DNA of 50,954 nucleotides, taken from positions 1 through 50,954 of the forward strand of contig NZ_QUNG01000019.1 in assembly GCF_003387375.1 (NCBI RefSeq), in the 5' to 3' direction. Position 1 is the stretch's first letter. Each line of letters begins with the position of its first letter. The notes beneath the pieces are model-generated. The model saw nothing but the letters and a program-made list of their open reading frames with translations. It did no database searches and was not told where the DNA came from. This document shows positions 45,588-50,954 of the stretch, piece after piece. Made by a program: the position numbers and the translations under genes. The stretch comes from Marinomonas pollencensis. GTDB lineage: Bacteria > Pseudomonadota > Gammaproteobacteria > Pseudomonadales > Marinomonadaceae.

Positions 45588-47294
45588 TTACAAGTTCTCT
45601 AAATATGCTTTTAACACATCAACACTCATCAGTTGCTTTTTCCCTGTTCGCCGCTCTCTATACTCCAAGAAACCTTGATTAAGGTTCTCTTCGCCAATCA
45701 CAATAATATGAGGGATACCGATCAGCTCCATATCCTTCAGCATCACACCAAAACGCCCTCTATCATCAAGCAAAACATCCATACCCTTAGAAACAAGCTC
45801 TGTGTATAAGCTTTCTGCCACATCTAATAATCGACTGGATTTATGCCCACTCACAGGCACGATGGCCACTTGAAATGGAGCAATCGCATCTGGCCAGATA
45901 ATCCCCAAATTATCATTATTTTGCTCTATTACTGCGGCGACAACACGAGAACAACCAATCCCATAGCTCCCCATTTCCATGGCCTGCTGCCTACCATAGA
46001 CATCAAGGACAGTTGCCCCCATAGATTCTGAATACTGGCTACCTAATTGAAAAATATGGCCGACTTCAATACCGCGCTTAAGAAATAACTTTCCTTGCCC
46101 ACAAGGGCTAGGATCACCTTCAACTACATTACGCAGATCAGCGACCTTGGTTGCATCTACATCAGTCCCCCAGTTTATTCCACAGAAGTAGTTACCTTCA
46201 GCATTAGCACCTGAGATGAAATCACCCAACACAGCTGCAGAGCGATCAATAATCAATGGAACACCAAGCCCAACCGGACCGAGCGCCCCCTTGCCCCCAG
46301 TCATATATTCGCAAGCTTCCCTATCCGTAAGCACATGGAGTGGATAAGCCACATCACAAAGCGCCGCCACCTTAGTTTCATTTAGCTCATGATCCCCTCG
46401 AACAACCAGAGCAATAACATCCTCCTGCATTTTATCGGACGCTTTTACCAAGTATGTTTTGACTGTTTTTTCAATGGAAATACCATATTGCTTAGCAAAT
46501 TGCACGACTGTTCTAACCTCTGGCGCTTCAATACGCGTCATTGTTTTCTCGGCAATAGCCTGCCTCTTAAATGGCGATAAAGCCTCAGTGTTTTCTATGT
46601 TCGCGGCAAAATTGGAGTCAGTTGAAAATGCAATTAGATCCTCACCTGTCTCAGCCAGCACATGAAACTCATGGGATGTCGCACCCCCAATAGCCCCACT
46701 ATCAGCGGACACAACACGAAAATCCAACTCCATACGGGTGAAAATATTACAGTATGCCTGATGCATTTTCGCGTAGGTTTCTACCAAGCTTTCTTTATCT
46801 AAATGAAATGAGTATGCATCTTTCATAGTGAATTCTCGTGACCGCATAACACCAAAACGAGGCCGCATCTCGTCTCGAAACTTGGTTTGAATTTGAAACA
46901 CATTGAGAGGCAGTTGCTTATAGGATTTCAATTCATTACGAGCAATGTCCGTAATAACTTCTTCATGAGTTGGAGCCAGCACAAAAGAGCGGTTTTGACG
47001 GTCTTTTATACGCTGCAATTCAGGGCCAAACTTAGTCCACCGCCCACTCTCCTTCCACAGCCCAGAAGGTTGAACTATCGGCATTAGCATTTCTATCGCC
47101 CCTGCATTATTCATTTCCTGACGAACAATACCTTCCACCTTGCGCAACACCCGCAGCCCTGTTGGCAACCAGGTGTATAGCCCTGATGCTAATTGGCGGA
47201 TCATTCCTGCTCGCAACATCAATTTCTGGCTAGTTGTCTCTACATCTTTAGGCGCTTCTTTCAAGGTAGATAGAAGGTAATTACTAGTACGCAT
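45588..47294 (-). CDS. proS: prolyl-tRNA synthetase
   Basis: 568 aa (E. coli 572), bacterial class II ProRS. Motif 2 [23 protein letters not shown] (partial quotation), an internal editing (INS) domain about 230-390, and motif 3 [17 protein letters not shown]; anticodon-binding domain at the C-terminus. Charges tRNA-Pro and edits Ala-tRNA-Pro. Single gene. Confidence 0.95.
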   Translation of the reverse strand: MRTSNYLLSTLKEAPKDVETTSQKLMLRAGMIRQLASGLYTWLPTGLRVLRKVEGIVRQEMNNAGAIEMLMPIVQPSGLWKESGRWTKFGPELQRIKDRQNRSFVLAPTHEEVITDIARNELKSYKQLPLNVFQIQTKFRDEMRPRFGVMRSREFTMKDAYSFHLDKESLVETYAKMHQAYCNIFTRMELDFRVVSADSGAIGGATSHEFHVLAETGEDLIAFSTDSNFAANIENTEALSPFKRQAIAEKTMTRIEAPEVRTVVQFAKQYGISIEKTVKTYLVKASDKMQEDVIALVVRGDHELNETKVAALCDVAYPLHVLTDREACEYMTGGKGALGPVGLGVPLIIDRSAAVLGDFISGANAEGNYFCGINWGTDVDATKVADLRNVVEGDPSPCGQGKLFLKRGIEVGHIFQLGSQYSESMGATVLDVYGRQQAMEMGSYGIGCSRVVAAVIEQNNDNLGIIWPDAIAPFQVAIVPVSGHKSSRLLDVAESLYTELVSKGMDVLLDDRGRFGVMLKDMELIGIPHIIVIGEENLNQGFLEYRERRTGKKQLMSVDVLKAYLENL

Positions 47295-47504
47295 AGTGAG
47301 TTCCGCTTGTCATTTATAAAATAAGTGATGGCTATAAATGCCTGATTTATCTTGCTGCCACTCAAGCCGAAGGTAAATTAAATACCGAGAAACAAGATTT
47401 AACCTACCTATACAGAGAAAATCACAACAAATAAAAACACTTGCACAATAGCGCTTATGTGTATACATTGCAATTCTTGTTTTAACAACCCTTAGAGAAG
47501 AACT

Positions 47505-48515
47505 ATGAATACTGAAAAATTAATGATCGCATTAGATGAGTTCATCCACGTTGGCGGCGGACTAACTATTGTGATTGCCGTGGTTTCCATCATTACAGGA
47601 CTAATGCGCGAGTACCTTCCGCAAGAAAAGCTCCAAAAGAAACTCACCAAACACGAGAAATGGGGGTCATTGCTAGGGGCTAGTTTTGGCATGCTCACCC
47701 CATTTTGTAGCGCCTCTGTCGTACCGGTCACCATGGGAATGGCATCAATGGGAGTGTCACTTGGGACAGTATTAAGCTTCTTGGTGTCCGCCCCTTTATG
47801 TAACTTCATCGTACTGGCGATGGTCTATGCCGCCTTTGGCTTTAAGGTCGCTGCTGTTTATCTAGCGGTTACCTTTAGCGCCGCCGTCATTGGCGGCTGG
47901 TTAATATCTAAATCTCCTTGGAAGAATGAAATAAAGCGCGGCGATGAATTAATAAATACAACAGCACCTTCTAGCTGCCGCTCTTCGAGCAGCAATACCG
48001 CCAACATGTCTCATTGCGAAATGCAGCAAGCGTCAAATTCCTGTGATCTAGAGTTGGGAGAAATGAATAATGGCTCTGCCTCAATTTCCATGGCACCATC
48101 AACATCAACAAAGATGAATAACGCGCTAAGCTTTGCACTGGCTCTGTTCAAGAGAATAATCCCTTACGTCCTATTGGGCGCATTAATCAGCGGCTTATCT
48201 GCGGCATACCTACCTGGCGAGCTTGTAGAAAAATATGTTGGAGGTGGCGATATGTCGTCCATCCTCATCGCAGCCGTCATCGGGATCCCGCTTTATCTTC
48301 GCATCGAGATGGCCATACCGCTTTTGAATGTTCTGATTTTAAAAGGAATGGGATTAGGGCCTGCGATTGCACTAATTATCGGCGGCACAGGCGCCAGCTT
48401 GCCTGAAATAGCGTTGGTTTCGGCCGTTCTGAAGCGAAAAGCCGTCGTCGCATTTGTGTCCATCATACTTATAGCAGCCATCATTGGCGGCACCCTCTTC
48501 CAATACGTCATTTAA
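47505..48515 (+). CDS. metal/metalloid efflux permease, DUF318/ArsP (SO_0444-like)
   Basis: 336 aa with about eight membrane helices in two halves. TPFCSASVVPV (C68) is the family signature region. A cytosolic loop (about 145-205) contains C158, H170, C171 and C180 in a Ser-rich stretch, a possible metal-binding region, as in SO_0444-type Cu/Zn exporters. Two ArsR-type regulators follow. The intended ion (Cu, Zn, As or other) cannot be told. No clear operator found; an imperfect palindrome around GTATAC lies at about 47460. Confidence 0.8.
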   Translation: MNTEKLMIALDEFIHVGGGLTIVIAVVSIITGLMREYLPQEKLQKKLTKHEKWGSLLGASFGMLTPFCSASVVPVTMGMASMGVSLGTVLSFLVSAPLCNFIVLAMVYAAFGFKVAAVYLAVTFSAAVIGGWLISKSPWKNEIKRGDELINTTAPSSCRSSSSNTANMSHCEMQQASNSCDLELGEMNNGSASISMAPSTSTKMNNALSFALALFKRIIPYVLLGALISGLSAAYLPGELVEKYVGGGDMSSILIAAVIGIPLYLRIEMAIPLLNVLILKGMGLGPAIALIIGGTGASLPEIALVSAVLKRKAVVAFVSIILIAAIIGGTLFQYVI

Positions 48516-48583
48516 CTGGAATGCGCCATTCAACCGAATGGCGCGCACCCAGCTGGCTACCCTCAATAACAAGGAGATAAATC

Positions 48584-48950
48584 GTGAAAGAAACGTATAT
48601 TAATGCCTTAAAAGCACTGTCTCATCCGAACAGATTGCAACTGTTCTGGGTTGTATTAAACGCAGGTAGAAAAATTAGCATAACTGAGGCGACAGATAGG
48701 ATGAATGCTCCGTAAGAAGAAGTGACTAATGACTTAGAAACATTACATAAAGCGGGGTTAGTGATCTTGGAGAAGGAAACCAATTGCCTTTATTACAGAG
48801 CGAAAGAACAGGTAGAATACCAATATGAAGCTCTTGAAAATTCGATTCTTACCTGACTCACTTTTCAATCCAGACAAAGAACAGACATCATTACCTTCAG
48901 ATACGCTTGATGACAATGAGAATGACATAAAATGGCAGTATCATTACTAA
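48584..48950 (+). pseudogene. broken ArsR-family regulator gene
   Basis: From GTG 48584, with an AAGGAG site. The product resembles the intact ArsR at 49140 (KETYINALKALSHPNRLQLF vs DEKYIDALKALSDPKRLRLF). An in-frame TAA (48713-48715) interrupts it at codon 44, aligned with a Gln in the intact paralogue, so CAA to TAA is likely. A frameshift near 48825 moves the rest (KIRFLPDSLFNPDKEQ) to another frame, ending at TAA 48948-48950. Confidence 0.85.
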
Positions 48951-49139
48951 TGAGTACGCTTGTCGTTTTTAGTCCGTAAGAGTAAATGGCTTTACCAAGA
49001 TAAACAGAAGCACAATGACTGCAGCCTTATACAACAAAGCACGATATAATCTTCAAAAGCCCTGTGCTCACTGCATACAGAATTCTCCCAAGCAGCACAC
49101 ACATAACGACTTTAATCAATTCATTCTAAAAGGCCAATA

Positions 49140-49535
49140 ATGGACGAGAAGTACATCGATGCACTAAAAGCGCTATCAGACCCGAAACGACTACGTCTTT
49201 TCTGGCTTCTGCTTCATATTGATCAAAGAATCAACGTTGCAGAAGCAATGGATGTCATTGGTGACACGCAATATAACGTGTCGCGCAATCTAAAACTGCT
49301 CCATAAGGCAGGTCTGCTTACCCCCGAGAAACAAGGTAAATGGGTGTACTACACCCTCAGAAAACAAACAGCCCCACACTGCAAAGCGCTTGTCGATTCC
49401 GTTAAGTTTTTACCGAAAGAGAATTTTGCAGAAGAGACAAAACGTTGCTTATTACGCTTTTCAATGCGCGTTGGTGGCGAATGTGTCATCGGCTCTAACA
49501 GTGAAGAATGGCTAGCGCTCATAAACCAAGAGTAA
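49140..49535 (+). CDS. ArsR-family transcriptional regulator
   Basis: 131 aa winged-helix protein. ALKALSDPKRLRLFWLLL and the recognition helix NVSRNLKLLHKAG are typical; C-terminal part has Cys residues in HCKAL, RCLLRF and GECVIG but no ELCVCDL metal site. A paralogue of the pseudogene just upstream, probably the surviving regulator of the permease. Confidence 0.82.
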   Translation: MDEKYIDALKALSDPKRLRLFWLLLHIDQRINVAEAMDVIGDTQYNVSRNLKLLHKAGLLTPEKQGKWVYYTLRKQTAPHCKALVDSVKFLPKENFAEETKRCLLRFSMRVGGECVIGSNSEEWLALINQE

Positions 49536-49645
49536 AGCCAATTAAGCACGCCAAATACCGGCATGGTGCAACTTTACAGGATGATCTCTTCTTGTATTGA
49601 ACAACCATCCCCCAACACCCCATGCCGTTATGCTTACAACTTTGA

Positions 49646-50954
49646 CTAAAGTCGACTGTTTAATTGACTGATGGTCTCAAGCACTTGTCGAGCGCCTAAG
49701 TGAATATCATTCATCACCGCACCAGCCTCTTCAGATAACTCATTGGCTACTTGGACCTTAGTCATGCTTTCTTCAATCAGCTCCACTGCATTTTGAGTCA
49801 GCAGCTTATTGTCTTCTACGACTTTAATAATATCTCCAGTCGCACCGTTGTTCTGGACGCTAACTGACGTACTCCATCCGCCACCACAGTAAAGCCTCGC
49901 CCTTGCTCACCCGCTCTAGCCGCTTCGATCGCTGTGTTTAATGCCAATAAGCTTGTTTGGTCAGCGATGCCAATAAGTTTGTTTGGTCAGCGATGCCACG
50001 GACATTACTAACCAACTCAGCCACTTTCAGTGATTGCTCACTCAATTCTGTGATGCCAACGGTTGCTTTAGCCATTTGCTCCGATAACTGACCCATTGTC
50101 GCCGTCGTTGTTTGAATGACTTCAATGCCTCTTTTGCAGCCGAGTCTGTCTTTAGCGATGTATCGTAAGCGAATTTTGACGTTTCAACCGTGGCTAATTC
50201 TCGATTCATTTGCTCGGTGATATTAGTGGCAAACTTGATGACTTTATAAAGTTCACCGGTGTCATCGAAGACAGGGTTGTACGATGCTTCTAACCAAATA
50301 TCAGAACCATCACGACGAACTCGTTTGAAACGTTCCGAAACGTAGACTCCAGACCTTAATGTGTCCCAGGATTCCCTGTATGCCGCTGAATTAGACTCTT
50401 CATCCGAGCAAAAGATTCGCTGATGCTTGCCGATTATCTGGCTTTTTGAGTACCCAATGGCATGAAGGAAGTTATCATTGGCGTTTAAAGTCATCCCGTC
50501 GAGGCTGAACTCTATAACCGCGTTGGAACGGTTAAGTACCGTAATCATGTCCTCGGTTTCTCGTGATTTTGTGATCGTACGAGTTAGCTAAGAAGAAAAT
50601 ACATCTAACCCAATAGCGCCATTTGGTCTAGGCGACATTTGGATAATTGAACGGCACCAGTTTTCTGTTCCAGCTTTATTCACTAGCTGAACAGCGCCAT
50701 GCCAATGACGCCTTAGCATTAAGGTTTTCGAACATCTGGCGGCAGTGGTCTTTATTGAGAGATTTCTCAGCCACTAAATCCTTAAGGCGCATGCCGATTA
50801 ACTCATGCTTAGTAAAACCAATCGATTCAACAAAAAGCTTATTAACATCAACAATAACCCGCGAATTCAACTCCGAAGTGCACCACCCTCTAAATTATGC
50901 TGCGCTTCGTAGTTCATCGAACACCACCGCAGGTTGTCTATAACCAAGGCATTT
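49646..50954 (-). pseudogene. decayed methyl-accepting chemotaxis protein with PAS domains
   Basis: Two PAS domains are visible (the second is intact at 50042-50548, with WLEASYNPVFDDTGELYK). The signalling domain contains GIADQTNLL and [17 protein letters not shown] but broken frames: a TAG stop (50588-50590), 1-nt indels around 50140 and 49860 and in the first PAS domain, and a 26-bp tandem duplication (49946-49997). It is incomplete at the right edge. Would have been an energy- or redox-sensing chemoreceptor. Confidence 0.88.
49946..49997 (-). repeat. 26-bp tandem duplication in the chemoreceptor pseudogene
   Basis: Two 26-bp copies (49946-49971 and 49972-49997) that differ at one base. 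They duplicate the GIADQTNL coding stretch and shift the reading frame. Confidence 0.9.

Overview
The window looks like a chromosomal segment of a marine gammaproteobacterium of the Oceanospirillales, most likely Marinomonas or a close relative. This is inferred from gene content (CysB, NfuA, CysI plus DUF934, a stand-alone second EF-G, a periplasmic LigE-type DNA ligase, a ProRS with editing domain) and moderate G+C; no database search was possible. Most of it is ordinary housekeeping sequence.

Layout. 1-6.2 kb: sulfur and aromatic metabolism (cysB, a TSUP permease, DAHP synthase, nfuA, cysI, DUF934). 6.3-10.5 kb: a YgiM-like SH3 protein, a Kef-type antiporter and a second elongation factor G. 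10.7-20.0 kb: an aldo/keto reductase, the minCDE division-site operon, sbcDC nuclease genes and a [2Fe-2S] protein. 20.1-24.0 kb: an HUH/Y1 (RAYT-like) transposase, pepD and an alpha/beta hydrolase, bracketed by short GTGGGTGTCTT repeats in opposite orientations. 24.0-29.8 kb: a tight seven-gene minus-strand operon (DedA, ATP-grasp, DinB-like, NRDE, YHS, DoxX, OlsF-type ornithine-lipid synthase). 30-35 kb: gor, xthA, a HlyU-like regulator, a complex tandem array of the same short repeats, a second hydrolase and ligE. 35-42.4 kb: htpG, an O-methyltransferase, DUF599, tRNA-Leu(UAG), pyrC, deaD. 42.5-47.3 kb: a LysR regulator, an EamA transporter and an atypical SDR that share a promoter element, then proS. 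47.5-51 kb: a metal-type permease with one broken and one intact ArsR gene, and a decayed chemoreceptor.

The most unusual signal is the repeat/transposase system. At least sixteen copies of a GTGGGTGTCTT(G)-type element lie in three clusters. One cluster (32.87-33.57 kb) is a nested tandem array: 20-bp repeats sit inside ~140-200-bp repeats that carry copies of the 3' end of the neighbouring hydrolase gene. Some copies can fold into a stem-loop with possible compensatory changes. The only transposase in the window that could act on them keeps its HUH motif and catalytic tyrosine, and its promoter overlaps a near-consensus LexA (SOS) box. This suggests a DNA-damage-inducible Y1 transposase with a non-canonical REP-like repeat family.

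Secondary signals are a shared candidate CysB promoter element before the TSUP gene and cysI, a shared LysR-type element before the EamA and SDR genes, an operator-like palindrome before the DedA-OlsF operon, and a 45-bp in-frame duplication in sbcC.
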